Shown: one piece after another, positions 36,353 to 45,893 of the stretch
Layout of the letters: each line of letters starts with the position of its first letter
Position numbering within the stretch: position 1 is the first letter of the stretch
Assembly (NCBI RefSeq): GCF_001685355.1
Contig: NZ_CP016438.1
Coordinates: 7,626,001 to 7,690,000 of the forward strand
Length of the DNA stretch: 64,000 bases
Source: Streptomyces lincolnensis
GTDB lineage: Bacteria > Actinomycetota > Actinomycetes > Streptomycetales > Streptomycetaceae
Direction of reading: 5' to 3'
Translations under genes and position numbers: made by a program
The notes under the pieces: model-generated
Database searches by the model: none
Told to the model about the DNA's origin: nothing
What the model saw: the letters and a program-made list of their open reading frames with translations, nothing else

Positions 36353-38311
36353 CTAGATGCGGCGCCCATGGGCGTCCGGCACACCCGACTTGCGGAAGAA
36401 GTAGCTGTTGATCTGATCCCGCCACTCGCGGGCACTCCGGAGCTGCTCCTCGAAGAGCTCCGCCACCCGCGCGTGACGCGCCGGATCCACCAGCCCGGCC
36501 AGCGAGGCCCACACCTCCCGGGCCGCCTCCACCTCCTCCACGCCCTCGAAGTGCGTGTCGTAGATGTGCTGGATCACCGTTGTGCCGCTGTGCAGCATGT
36601 GCCCGTAGGACACGTGGTGGAAGAACAGCAGCAGCTCGTCGGGGCAGGTGTCCGTCGACTCGTAGACCTCGGACCAGGGCTTGCCGTACTGCCCCGCGTA
36701 CCCGGTGCCGGTGGCGCGGCTGCGGTCCACGCCGAGCCCGTCGCGATCAGCGAAGTGGTAGGTGCCCCACGGGCTGTACTCGTAGCCGTCCACGCTCGGG
36801 CCGTAGTGGTGCCCCGGCTGCACCATGAAGCCGACCCCGAGTGGCGCGGTGTACTTCTCGTACGTCCGCCAGGAGCCGTCCAGGACGGCGTGCAGCCCGT
36901 CGGTCAGCGGCTCCGGGGGGTCCGGGAAGGTCAGCCGGATCCACTCGTCCAGGACGGCTGCCGGGTCCGCGTCCGGTTGCCACGCCAGCCGCCCGAAGGT
37001 GTACAGGTTCGCCTGGGCCAGCGGATGCCCGGTCCAGAACGGGTCGTCGCCCACGTTGGACACGGCGACCAGCCCGCCCCGCGCCAACTCCCCGACGGAG
37101 GAACCCTGTTCGACGGGGAACCGCAGCACCTCGCTCCACATCGGCCCGAGCCAGCACACGTGCCGCTGCTGCCCGGTGTACTCCTGCGTGGCCTGCAGCT
37201 CCACCGCCAGCCGGGTGCCGGGCATCGCGCCGATCAGCGGCGAGACCGGCTCCCGCACCTGGAAGTCCAGCGGGCCGTGCTTGATCTGGAGCACGGCGTT
37301 GTCGGCGAACTCCCCGTCCAGGGGCACGAAATGGTCGTACGCGGCCCGCGCCCGGTCGGTCGTGCGGTCCCGCCAGTCCTGGCGGTGGTCGTAGACGAAG
37401 GCCCGCCAGTGGACCGTGCCGCCGTGCGGCTCCAGCGCGGCGGCCAGCATGTTCGCGCCGTCCGCGTGCGTACGGCCGTAGGCGAACGGGCCGGGCTGCC
37501 CCTCGGAGTCGGCCTTCACCACGAACCCACCGAAGTCCGGGATCGCCGCGTACACCCCGGCGACCGCCCGCGCCCACCACGCCCGCACCTCCGCGTCCAG
37601 CGGATCGGCGCTCGCCAGTCCGCCGAGCACGACTGGCGCGGCGAAGGTGACCGACAGATGCGTCCGGATGCCGTACGGCCTCAACGCCCCCGCGATCTCG
37701 GCGACTTCGCCGATCCGGTCGGTCAGCAGACGGGCCTCGGTGGCGTGCACGTTGACGTTGTTCACGGCCACGGCGTTGATCCCGCAGGCCGCGAGCAGCC
37801 TGCCGTACGCCCGCACCCGCTCCAGGTCCCCGCGCGCCCGCCCGTCCTGCCAGAACAGCGACCCGCCCGCGTACCCGCGCTCGACCTGCCCCATGACCGG
37901 ATGCACGGCCACGTTGTCCCAGTGGTCGAGCATGCGCAGCGCCACCCGGGGGCGGAACAGCTCCGGCGGGTACGCGCCCTGGAACGCGGCCTCCCCGAGC
38001 CGTACGACATGGAACAGCCCGTACAGCAGGCCGCGCCCGCCGGACGCGGTGACGGTCGTACGGCCGTCGGCACGGCCGCAGGTGAAGGCCTCGGAGCCGT
38101 CGCCGTCGCCGGTCAGCTCCAGCGCCAGGTCGTAGGCGGCACCGCCCGGTCCGGCGTCGAGGTCGACCCGACCACCGAACCGGGCGCAGGCCCCGGCCAC
38201 TTCCGTGTGCACGGTGTCCACCAGCGGACCCGAACCGCGGATCAGTGTCCGCCGGGTGCCGATCGGCCGGAACACACCGTCCGGCAGCCAGGCCGGATCG
38301 ACACCCCGCAT
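36353..38311 (-). CDS. GH67 alpha-glucuronidase
   Basis: A 652-aa cytosolic enzyme removing (4-O-methyl)glucuronic acid from xylo-oligosaccharides. GH67 landmarks are FRPRVALRMLDHWDN, the acid region VKADSEGQPGPFAYGRTHADG, and the catalytic pair region VPLDGEFADNAVLQIKHGPLDFQVREP. There is no signal peptide, which agrees with a role on imported aldouronic acids. It is encoded 19 bp downstream of the GH92 gene on the same strand. Its 3' end touches the TnpB element but the coding sequence is complete. Confidence 0.94.
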   Translation of the reverse strand: MRGVDPAWLPDGVFRPIGTRRTLIRGSGPLVDTVHTEVAGACARFGGRVDLDAGPGGAAYDLALELTGDGDGSEAFTCGRADGRTTVTASGGRGLLYGLFHVVRLGEAAFQGAYPPELFRPRVALRMLDHWDNVAVHPVMGQVERGYAGGSLFWQDGRARGDLERVRAYGRLLAACGINAVAVNNVNVHATEARLLTDRIGEVAEIAGALRPYGIRTHLSVTFAAPVVLGGLASADPLDAEVRAWWARAVAGVYAAIPDFGGFVVKADSEGQPGPFAYGRTHADGANMLAAALEPHGGTVHWRAFVYDHRQDWRDRTTDRARAAYDHFVPLDGEFADNAVLQIKHGPLDFQVREPVSPLIGAMPGTRLAVELQATQEYTGQQRHVCWLGPMWSEVLRFPVEQGSSVGELARGGLVAVSNVGDDPFWTGHPLAQANLYTFGRLAWQPDADPAAVLDEWIRLTFPDPPEPLTDGLHAVLDGSWRTYEKYTAPLGVGFMVQPGHHYGPSVDGYEYSPWGTYHFADRDGLGVDRSRATGTGYAGQYGKPWSEVYESTDTCPDELLLFFHHVSYGHMLHSGTTVIQHIYDTHFEGVEEVEAAREVWASLAGLVDPARHARVAELFEEQLRSAREWRDQINSYFFRKSGVPDAHGRRI

Positions 38312-38330
38312 GAGACACCGACTCCCTTGG

Positions 38331-41300
38331 TCAGGCGAGCAGTTCGGCTTCCGAGACCACCGCCTCGCCGTCGAGCACCAGGCGGTACCTCCCGTACGTA
38401 CCCGGAGACCCCACGGTGAACGCCCGGGTCTGCCGGTCCCACGCGAAGGACTGCCCGGACCGCCGGTCGAGGGTCTTCCAGGTGGTTCCGTCGTCGGAGC
38501 CCTGGAGCGTCCAGCCGGTCGGCGCCTTGGCGCGGTCGGTGGACGAACTCACCGTGTACTGAAGGCCCTTGACCGGACCGGACACCGGAAGGTCCACGGA
38601 CGTCACGGTCGCGTCCGTGCCCGAGGTGTCGTCGAACAGGGCGCCCTCGCCCTTCAGCACGTCCGCCCTCGGCGCCGGCACCTTGTCGTCCTGGGTGATG
38701 GACACCGGCGCCGCGTTCCTCCCCGTGCCCCACGACGACGGGCGCGGCCCCATGTCGAAGTCCAGGACGGCACCCCTGGAGAGGACCGAGTGGGGCAGGG
38801 AAGTCGACGTCCAGGTACGGCCGTTGACCTTCAGGCCCTGGACGTAGACATTGCGGGCGCTGTTCTTCGGAGCCCGCACCACCAGCTCCCGCCCGTTCTC
38901 CAGGTGGACCGTCGCCTTCGTGAACAGCGGGGAGCCGACGGCGTACTCGCCGCTGCCCATCACCAGCGGGTAGAAGCCCAGCGCGGAGAAGAGGAACCAG
39001 GCCGACTGCTCGCCGTTGTCCTCGTCACCGTGGTAGCCCTGCCCGATCTCGCTGCCGGTGTACAGGCGCGACAGCACCTCGCGGACATTGCGCTGCGTCT
39101 TCCAGGGCTGCCCGGCCGCGTCGTACATGTAGTTCACGTGGTGGGCGACCTGGTTGGAGTGCCCGTACATGCCCATCCGGACGTCCCGGGCCTCCGTCAT
39201 CTCGTGGATGACACCGCCGTAGGAGCCGACGAAGTCCGGTGAGGCCGTCTCCGGCGTGGCGAAGTACTCGTCTAGCTTGTCCGCCAGTCCGCGGCGGCCG
39301 CCGTACAGGTTGGCCAGGCCCCGGCTGTCCTGCGGGGCGGTGAAGGCGTAGCCCCAGCCGTTGGTCTCGGTGTAGTCGTGGCCCCACACACGCGGGTCGT
39401 ACGCCGAGGACTCGACGCGCCAGTCGCCCTTGGCGTCGCGGCCCTGGAAGAAGCCGGCCCGGGAGTCGAAGAGGTTCACATAGTCCCGGGCCCGGTTCAG
39501 GAAGTACTCCGACTCCTCCTGGTAGCGCTTCTCGCCGGTCTCCCTGTACAGCGCCCGGCCCATCCGTGCGATGCCGTAGTCGTTGAGGTAGCCCTCCAGC
39601 GCCCAGGACAGGCCCTCGTGGGTGTCGGTGCTCGTGTAGCCGAGGAAGGGGGAGGTGGCCATGCCCTTGCGGCCCACGCCGGAGGAGGGCGGCACGACGG
39701 TGGCGTTCTTCACGGCCGCCTCGTACGCCGACCTCGCGTCGAAGTCGACGCCCTTGACGTACGCGTCCGCGAAGGCCACGTCGGAGGAGGTGCCGGTCAT
39801 CAGGTCCGCGTACCCGGGCGAGGACCAGCGGGAGGTCCAGCCGCCGTCCTTGTACTGCTGCACGAACCCGTCGGCCATCTCACCCGCCTGAGAGGGTGTC
39901 AGCAGCGAGTACGCCGGCCAGGTCGTCCGATAGGTGTCCCAGAAGCCGTTGTTGACGTACACCTTGCCGTCCATGATCTTCGCGCCGGTGTGCGTCGGGG
40001 TGTCCGGGCCGGGCATCGGCGAGAACGGGGAGGCGTACTGGAACTTCGAACCGACCTTCTCGAAGCCCGAGTTGGGGTACAGGTACAGCCGGTACAGGCT
40101 GGAGTACAGCGTGGTCAGCTGGTCCGGGGTGGCGCCCTCGACCTCGACCTTGCCGAGGATCCGGTCCCACTGCCGCTGGGCCCGGTTCCTCACCGTCTCG
40201 AAGGAGGTGCCGTCGGGGATCTCCTGGCGGAGGTTGTCCTTGGCCTGGTCGAGGCCGATGAGCGAGGTCGCCAGGCGCAGGGTGACGGTCCGGTCGTCGC
40301 CCGCGTCGAACCGCAGACGCCCCTTGACCCCGCTGGACGCCCCGTCCGTCACGGGCTTGTCGAACACGCCGTAGACGAAGAGCCGGGTCGCCCCCGTCGA
40401 CAGCCCCGACTTGACGTCCGAGTAGCCGGTGACGACCCCCGCCGCCGTGTCGAGCGTGAGCCCCGCCTGGTCCGTCACGTTGTCGAAGAGGACACTCGCG
40501 TCCTCGCCCGGGTAGCTGAAGCGGAGCACCGCCGCGTGGTCCGTCGGGGCCATCTCCGCCTTCAGCCCGTTCTCGAACCGCACCCCGTAGTAGTACGGCC
40601 GCGCGGTCTCGTTCTCGTGCCGGAAGGCCAGCTCGCGGGCCTCCCGGCCGGTGTCCGGGGTGCCGGCGGCGGCCGACGGCATCACCTGGAAGGTCTGCCG
40701 GTCGCCCATCCAGGGGCTCGGCTCGTGGCTCGCGCTGAACGCCTGGATCGTCGGCAGGTTGTCCGCGTTGTTCGCGCGGGCGTAGTCGTACAGCCAGCTC
40801 AGCGAGCCGGCGTTGGTCACCGGCGTCCAGAAGTTGAAGCCGTGCGGGACCGCCGTCGCCGGGAAGTTGTTGCCGCGCGAGAAGGCGCCGCTGGAGTGGG
40901 TGCCGCGGGTGGTGAGCGCGTAGTCGGAGAGATGGGCCCTGGGCCGCTCGGGGGCGACGGGCTCGATCGTCACGTCGTCCAGCCAGCCGCGGAACTTCGC
41001 CGGACCGGCGGGGGAGTCGTACCCGACCAGGATCCGGTCGACGGTCCGGCCGGCCGCGACCGATCCGATCCGCGAGGCCACGTGGTTCCACTGGTTGACG
41101 TAGAGCGCCTTGGCGGCGCCCTGCCCCCGCGGCGACAGCGCGAATCCGTGCTGGTCCGTCGCCCCGAGGCCGCTCAGCGAGGTGCCGTCCGTGAAGACGA
41201 GGTCCACCGCCACGTTGGTGGCGTCGTAGTCGCGGTCGCCGTCCGCCATCGACGGGAAGATCCGGTACGACAGCCGGGTGTTCCGGCCGACCGCCACGTT

Positions 41301-42155
41301 CACGTCGAGGACCTTGTTGTACGAGTACGCCCGCCCGTCGGCCGTGTGCCGTCCGGCGTAACGCAGGGCCCTCTTTCCGGTGAATCCGGCGCCCGCCTTC
41401 GCGGTGGGCGAGCCGCTCGGACCGCGGTCGACGAGCGAGAGCATGTCCGGCGGGACCGGGCCCTCGTCACCGCCGGTGGAGAACTGCACGTCGGCGAGCT
41501 GGAGGATGCCCTCGGCGCCGTTGTTCCCGGTGATGTCGACACGGAAGTGCCGGTACTCCGCCGGCTCCGCGAGGTCGTACGTCCTCGTCTGGAACCGCTC
41601 GGCGAAGGTCTCCCCGGAGCGGGTGTCGAGGGTCTTCCACTCTTTGCCGTCCGTGGAGCCCTTCAGGGTCCATTCCTTCGGGTCGCGCGCGGCGACGTCG
41701 TTCGCGGACGTGAACGCGTACCGGACCACCTTCACGGGCTCGTCCAGGTCGAACTCGACCCAGCCTGCCGACTCGAAGACCAGCCACTTGGTTCCCGGTT
41801 CGCCGTCGACCAGGTTCTCCTTCACCTCGCCGCCGCCGGTGTTCTCCCCGCTCGCCCGGATGTCCGTGACCTTGTCGGTGACATTGCCCGGGATGCCGGA
41901 GCTGTAGCCGCCGTCCACCCCCGCGGCCCGCTTGCCGCCGTCCGGCGCGGTGTCGACGGTGCTGATCCAGTCGGGTGCCGGATCACCCGACTCGAAGGAG
42001 GTGGCGAACGACCGGTCGGCCGCCGCGGGTGCCTCCGGCAGGGCGACCGCCGCGCCCTGGGAGCCCACCGTCATGACAAAGGCGGCCGCCACCGTCGCGA
42101 CCGCCGCACCACGTCTGTGCCGAACTCCGTGTTGCCGAACTCTGTGCTGTCGCAT
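38331..42155 (-). CDS. Secreted GH92 alpha-mannosidase with carbohydrate-binding modules
   Basis: A 1274-aa exported, calcium-dependent exo-alpha-mannosidase family protein. The signal peptide has an Arg/His-rich start and a hydrophobic core VATVAAAFVMTVGS. An F5/8-type discoidin module (~90-210) is followed by a beta-sandwich segment, the GH92 N-domain and the catalytic (alpha/alpha)6 domain, with NNGFWDTYRTTWPAYSLLTP, GHDYTETNGWGY and GDEDNGEQSAW. A second discoidin-like module closes the C-terminus. ATG at 42155 is chosen because AGGGAGAG precedes it and the operator GACAACGTTGTC lies upstream. Expected targets are mannosylated glycoproteins or fungal mannans. Confidence 0.93.
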   Translation of the reverse strand: MRQHRVRQHGVRHRRGAAVATVAAAFVMTVGSQGAAVALPEAPAAADRSFATSFESGDPAPDWISTVDTAPDGGKRAAGVDGGYSSGIPGNVTDKVTDIRASGENTGGGEVKENLVDGEPGTKWLVFESAGWVEFDLDEPVKVVRYAFTSANDVAARDPKEWTLKGSTDGKEWKTLDTRSGETFAERFQTRTYDLAEPAEYRHFRVDITGNNGAEGILQLADVQFSTGGDEGPVPPDMLSLVDRGPSGSPTAKAGAGFTGKRALRYAGRHTADGRAYSYNKVLDVNVAVGRNTRLSYRIFPSMADGDRDYDATNVAVDLVFTDGTSLSGLGATDQHGFALSPRGQGAAKALYVNQWNHVASRIGSVAAGRTVDRILVGYDSPAGPAKFRGWLDDVTIEPVAPERPRAHLSDYALTTRGTHSSGAFSRGNNFPATAVPHGFNFWTPVTNAGSLSWLYDYARANNADNLPTIQAFSASHEPSPWMGDRQTFQVMPSAAAGTPDTGREARELAFRHENETARPYYYGVRFENGLKAEMAPTDHAAVLRFSYPGEDASVLFDNVTDQAGLTLDTAAGVVTGYSDVKSGLSTGATRLFVYGVFDKPVTDGASSGVKGRLRFDAGDDRTVTLRLATSLIGLDQAKDNLRQEIPDGTSFETVRNRAQRQWDRILGKVEVEGATPDQLTTLYSSLYRLYLYPNSGFEKVGSKFQYASPFSPMPGPDTPTHTGAKIMDGKVYVNNGFWDTYRTTWPAYSLLTPSQAGEMADGFVQQYKDGGWTSRWSSPGYADLMTGTSSDVAFADAYVKGVDFDARSAYEAAVKNATVVPPSSGVGRKGMATSPFLGYTSTDTHEGLSWALEGYLNDYGIARMGRALYRETGEKRYQEESEYFLNRARDYVNLFDSRAGFFQGRDAKGDWRVESSAYDPRVWGHDYTETNGWGYAFTAPQDSRGLANLYGGRRGLADKLDEYFATPETASPDFVGSYGGVIHEMTEARDVRMGMYGHSNQVAHHVNYMYDAAGQPWKTQRNVREVLSRLYTGSEIGQGYHGDEDNGEQSAWFLFSALGFYPLVMGSGEYAVGSPLFTKATVHLENGRELVVRAPKNSARNVYVQGLKVNGRTWTSTSLPHSVLSRGAVLDFDMGPRPSSWGTGRNAAPVSITQDDKVPAPRADVLKGEGALFDDTSGTDATVTSVDLPVSGPVKGLQYTVSSSTDRAKAPTGWTLQGSDDGTTWKTLDRRSGQSFAWDRQTRAFTVGSPGTYGRYRLVLDGEAVVSEAELLA

Positions 42156-42182
42156 ACGCGAGCACTCTCCCTGCACCAAGTG

Positions 42183-42194
42183 GACAACGTTGTC
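42183..42194. promoter_or_regulatory. LacI-type operator of the GH92 gene
   Basis: GACAACGTTGTC, a perfect palindrome 28 bp upstream of the GH92 ATG and identical to the one at 27293-27304. No LacI regulator is encoded in the window. Confidence 0.65.
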
Positions 42195-42230
42195 AACTTC
42201 CTTGCGCAAGGATTAGTTGTTGCTCAAGTG

Positions 42231-42242
42231 GACAGTGTTGTC
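42231..42242. promoter_or_regulatory. Second, degenerate operator copy
   Basis: GACAGTGTTGTC matches the 42183 operator at 10 of 12 positions and is 48 bp from it. Paired operators suggest cooperative or looping repression. Confidence 0.5.
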
Positions 42243-42384
42243 AAGGGTGTTGACTGTGGCATTCGGGGTCTATGTCAGGGATTTTTCCGGCAAGAGGCGC
42301 ACAGGTCGCTCATATTTCCGGGAGGTCTCAACTCGGAAAAGACCCTCGGCCAACCTTGCATTCGATCTTGCTCCATTGACGTGA

Positions 42385-42400
42385 AGTGGACTATACCTGT
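42385..42400. promoter_or_regulatory. dre-like DasR site upstream of ngcE
   Basis: AGTGGACTATACCTGT matches the DasR-responsive element A(C/G)TGGTCTAGACCA(G/C)T at 13 of 16 positions. It overlaps the presumed -10 (TATACC). DasR is the GntR repressor of GlcNAc/chitin metabolism, which fits a chitobiose importer. Confidence 0.65.
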
Positions 42401-42515
42401 CGGCGATTCACCCGATCCGTACGTCATGATCCGCACGAACCTGCTTGACCTGACCGCGGTGCCGGCAAAGGATCCGGTTCACCGCCTGAGTCCTGGAGAA
42501 GGCGAGGACTTGAGC

Positions 42516-43970
42516 ATGGGATCCACTTCGGCCGAGTACAACGGCACGGGCGGTGTAGGCCGCCGCGATCTGATCAAGCGGTCCGCCGCGCTGGGCCTGA
42601 TCTCCGTCCCCACGATGAGCTTCCTGTCCGCGTGCGCCAGCAGTGGCGGCGACGGCGGCGGGGAGAAGGCCAAGGCCGGCAAGAAGACGGCCAAGAACCC
42701 GCTCGGTGTGAACGAGACCGCGGGCATGGAATTCGTCCTGTTCGACGGCGGCTTCGGCAAGGAGTACGCCGAGGACGCCGTGAAGATCTACGAGAAGAAC
42801 TTCCCCGAGGCCAAGGTGAAGTTCTCCGCCACCCAGAAGATCCAGTCCACCCTCCAGCCCCGCTTCAACCAGGGCACCCCGCCGGACCTCATCGACAACT
42901 CCGGCGCCGAGCAGATGGACATGGGCGTCCTGGTCGGCAAGAACCAGCTCGCCGACCTCACCCCGCTCCTGGACGCGCCGTCCTACGACGACCCGGCCAA
43001 GAAGGTCCGCGACACCCTGCGCCCGGGCATCGTCGAGATGGGCCAGTTCGACGGCGACCCGTTCTGGATCATGTACTACGCCTACACGGTGTACGGCGTC
43101 TGGTACTCGCAGAAGGCCCTGGACTCGCTCGACGAGCAGTACCCCGAGACCTGGGACCAGATGCTCGCCGTGTGCGAGAAGGCCAAGAAGAAGGGCATGG
43201 CGGGCTGGACGTACGCGGGCAAGTACCCGTACTACCTGCCCTTCTCGCTGTACCCGATGATCGCCAAGGTGGGCGGCCGCGAGGTCCTCGACTCCATCGA
43301 CAACCTGGAGCCGAACGCCTGGAAACACCCGGCGGTCAAGACCTGCTTCGAGGCCTACTACGAGCTCCAGCAGAAGGGCTACGTCCTCAAGGGCACCCCG
43401 GGCCTGGACCACATCCAGTCCCAGACCGCCTGGGCCCAGGGCAAGGCGCTGTTCATCCCGAACGGCTCCTGGGTGGAGAACGAGTCGGCGAACGTCATCC
43501 CCAAGGACTTCGGCCTCGCGGTCTCCGCGCCCACCGGCATCGACTCCTCCGACAAGATGCCCTTCGGCACCATCTGGGCCTCCGGCGGTGAGCCCTTCGT
43601 CGTCCCGGCCAAGGCGAAGAACGGCACGGGCGGCATGGAGCAGCTGCGCATCATGCTCAGCGAGGCGTCCTCGAAGAACTTCACCAGCAAGGTGAAGTCG
43701 CTGACCGCCTACAACGGCGGAACGGACGGCATCACCCTCACCCCGGGCCTCAAGTCCGGTGTCGCCGCGCTGGACAAGGCCGGCGAGAACGTGGTGAACC
43801 CGCGGATCCAGGACTGGTACGTCCAGCTTCAGAAGGAGCAGATCGGTGTGTCCGGCCTGGGCGAGATGATGGCCGGACGCCTCACCCCGGCCGAGGCGAT
43901 CAAGAAGATCCAGGGCTTCGCCGACGCGGCCGCCAAGGACACCTCGATCAAGCACTACAAGCACCAGTAG
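42516..43970 (+). CDS. ngcE: N,N'-diacetylchitobiose/GlcNAc-binding lipoprotein
   Basis: A 484-aa solute-binding lipoprotein. RRDLIKRSAALGLISV is a twin-arginine-like signal ending in the lipobox LSAC, with the lipidated Cys near residue 39. The mature protein is a family-1 extracellular binding protein (FVLFDGGFGKEYAEDAVKIYEKNFP...). Order and sequence match the ngcEFG-rok7B7 arrangement of S. coelicolor SCO6005-6008, where NgcE binds diacetylchitobiose (recalled). The dre-like site upstream supports chitin-related control. ATG 42516 is preceded by a GGCGAGG. Confidence 0.88.
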   Translation: MGSTSAEYNGTGGVGRRDLIKRSAALGLISVPTMSFLSACASSGGDGGGEKAKAGKKTAKNPLGVNETAGMEFVLFDGGFGKEYAEDAVKIYEKNFPEAKVKFSATQKIQSTLQPRFNQGTPPDLIDNSGAEQMDMGVLVGKNQLADLTPLLDAPSYDDPAKKVRDTLRPGIVEMGQFDGDPFWIMYYAYTVYGVWYSQKALDSLDEQYPETWDQMLAVCEKAKKKGMAGWTYAGKYPYYLPFSLYPMIAKVGGREVLDSIDNLEPNAWKHPAVKTCFEAYYELQQKGYVLKGTPGLDHIQSQTAWAQGKALFIPNGSWVENESANVIPKDFGLAVSAPTGIDSSDKMPFGTIWASGGEPFVVPAKAKNGTGGMEQLRIMLSEASSKNFTSKVKSLTAYNGGTDGITLTPGLKSGVAALDKAGENVVNPRIQDWYVQLQKEQIGVSGLGEMMAGRLTPAEAIKKIQGFADAAAKDTSIKHYKHQ

Positions 43971-43985
43971 CGGACCGGAGAAGCG

Positions 43986-44912
43986 ATGCAGCACGGCAAG
44001 TACCGGTTCATCGTGGGGTTTCTGGCGCTGCCCCTCGGACTGTACGCGCTCTTCGTGGTGTGGCCGTTCATCCAGTCCATCTACTACTCGTTCACGGACT
44101 GGACCGGTCTGAGCCCCGAATTCAAGATGGTCGGCCTGGACAATTACCGGAGGATGCTGGACGACGAGATCTTCTGGAAGTCCTTGCAGCACAGCTTGAT
44201 CTTCGCGGTCGTGCTGCCGCTGGTGACGATCAGTCTGGCACTGTTCTTCGCCTTCATGATCAATGTGGGGGGACGCCGAAGGAGGGGCGGCCCGGTGATT
44301 TCCGGAGTCCGGGGCTCCTCCTTCTACAAGATCGTCTATTTCTTCCCGCAGGTCCTCTCGATCGCGATCGTCGCCCTGTTGTTCGCCTTCGCGTACAACC
44401 CGGACAGCGGCGCGATCAATTCGATCCTGCGCGGGGTCGGTCTCGACAGCGTCCAGCCGCTGTGGCTGGGCGACCCCGATCTCGCCCTGTGGGCCGTGAT
44501 GGCCGTCCTGGTCTGGTCCACGGTCGGCTTCTTCGTGGTCCTCTTCTCCGCCGGTATGGCCTCGATCCCGGCGGACCTGTACGAGGCGGCGCTGCTGGAC
44601 GGGGCGAACCGCTCCACCACGTTCTTCCGGATCACCCTGCCGCTGCTGTGGGACACCGTGCAGTCCGGCTGGGTCTACATGGGCATCCTCGCCCTGGGCG
44701 CCGAGTCGTTCGCGGTCGTACAGATCATGACGACCGGTCCGGGCGGTCCCGACTACTCGACCACCGTCATGGTCCTGTACGTGTACCAGAAGGCGTTCCG
44801 TGACGGACAGGCCGCCTACGCCACCACCATCGGCGTCGCCCTGCTCGTCGTCACCCTGGCCTTCGCCGCCCTCGTGATGCGGCTGGGCCGGCGCGAGCGG
44901 CTGGAGTTCTGA
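43986..44912 (+). CDS. ngcF: Sugar ABC permease NgcF
   Basis: A 308-aa permease with six transmembrane helices, of the MalF-type CUT1 class. The EAA loop is EAALLDGANRSTTFFRITLPLL. The loop NVGGRRRRGGPVISG is a positively charged insertion between helices 2 and 3. It is encoded 15 bp after ngcE with a GGAG ribosome site. Together with NgcG it forms the channel for the NgcE ligand. ATP hydrolysis is presumably by MsiK, encoded elsewhere. Confidence 0.9.
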   Translation: MQHGKYRFIVGFLALPLGLYALFVVWPFIQSIYYSFTDWTGLSPEFKMVGLDNYRRMLDDEIFWKSLQHSLIFAVVLPLVTISLALFFAFMINVGGRRRRGGPVISGVRGSSFYKIVYFFPQVLSIAIVALLFAFAYNPDSGAINSILRGVGLDSVQPLWLGDPDLALWAVMAVLVWSTVGFFVVLFSAGMASIPADLYEAALLDGANRSTTFFRITLPLLWDTVQSGWVYMGILALGAESFAVVQIMTTGPGGPDYSTTVMVLYVYQKAFRDGQAAYATTIGVALLVVTLAFAALVMRLGRRERLEF

Positions 44913-44916
44913 TCAC

Positions 44917-45840
44917 ATGAAGACGACCGAGACCCCCGCCCCGGTACCGGCCCAGCCCGGTCCCCCCGTCGCCAAGACCGACGCCCCGCACGGCCCGTCC
45001 CGGAAGGAGAAGCAGGAGGGCGCCGTCCTCAACGTCTTCTCGCACGGCATCCTGGTCGTCTGGGCGATCCTGGTGGTGCTGCCGCTGCTGTGGGCGGTGA
45101 TGACGTCCTTCAAGGACGACAGCTCCATCTTCAGCTCGCCCTGGTCGCTGCCGGACAAGCTCCACTTCGACAACTGGTCGCGGGCCTGGACCCAGGCCAA
45201 CATGAGCGACTACTTCCTCAACACCATTCTGGTGGTGGGCGGTTCACTCATCGGCACCCTGGTGCTCGGCTCGATGGCGGCCTACGTCCTGGCCCGCTTC
45301 GACTTCCCCGGCAACCGGTTCATCTACTACCTGTTCATCGGCGGCATGAGCTTCCCGATCATGCTGGCGCTGGTCCCGCTGTTCTACGTGGTGAACAACA
45401 TGGGCCTGCTGAACACCATCCACGGGCTGATCCTGGTCTACATCGCCTACTCGCTGCCGTTCACGGTGTTCTTCCTGACCGCGTTCTTCCGCACCCTGCC
45501 GAGCTCGGTGGCGGAGGCGGCCTTCGTGGACGGGGCCTCGCACTCCCGGACGTTCTTCCAGATCATGCTGCCGATGGCCAAGCCCGGTCTGATCAGCGTG
45601 GGGATCTTCAACTTCCTCGGGCAGTGGAACCAGTACATGCTGCCGACGGTGCTCAACACCGACCCGGACAAGCGCGTGCTCACCCAGGGGCTGGTCCAGC
45701 TGGCGGTCAGCCAGGGGTACAAGGGCGACTGGTCGGGCCTGTTCGCGGGCCTGGTGATGGCGATGCTGCCGGTGCTCGCGGCGTACATCGTCTTCCAGCG
45801 ACAGGTGGTGCAGGGACTGACCGCGGGGGCGCTCAAGTAA
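44917..45840 (+). CDS. ngcG: Sugar ABC permease NgcG
   Basis: A 307-aa MalG-type permease. A ~35-residue Pro-rich cytosolic N-terminus precedes six helices and the EAA motif EAAFVDGASHSRTFFQIMLPM. It starts four bases after ngcF, so it is co-translated. A hairpin follows the stop (45862-45893), separating the transporter operon from rok7B7. Confidence 0.9.
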   Translation: MKTTETPAPVPAQPGPPVAKTDAPHGPSRKEKQEGAVLNVFSHGILVVWAILVVLPLLWAVMTSFKDDSSIFSSPWSLPDKLHFDNWSRAWTQANMSDYFLNTILVVGGSLIGTLVLGSMAAYVLARFDFPGNRFIYYLFIGGMSFPIMLALVPLFYVVNNMGLLNTIHGLILVYIAYSLPFTVFFLTAFFRTLPSSVAEAAFVDGASHSRTFFQIMLPMAKPGLISVGIFNFLGQWNQYMLPTVLNTDPDKRVLTQGLVQLAVSQGYKGDWSGLFAGLVMAMLPVLAAYIVFQRQVVQGLTAGALK

Positions 45841-45861
45841 CCTCCCGGCAACACTTCGCGT

Positions 45862-45893
45862 ACACCGCCTCCAGGGGTCTCCGGGGGCGGTGT
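45862..45893 (+). terminator. Hairpin after ngcG
   Basis: An 8-bp perfect stem, ACACCGCC with GGCGGTGT, with a 16-nt loop that can form further CC/GG pairs, 22 bp after the stop. Confidence 0.5.

Larger units (their letters stand above)
42156..42515. other. Divergent regulatory region GH92 / ngcE
   Basis: A 360-bp region without a gene, relatively AT-rich. From left to right it holds a GACAACGTTGTC operator (42183), a degenerate copy (42231), and a dre-like site (42385) overlapping a probable promoter for ngcEFG (TTGCTC ... TATACC). Confidence 0.6.

Noticed and set aside
39378..42515. Extension of the ngcE frame upstream by ~1000 codons
   Set aside because: This part is antisense to GH92. 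The lipoprotein signal and ribosome binding site fix the ngcE start at 42516.
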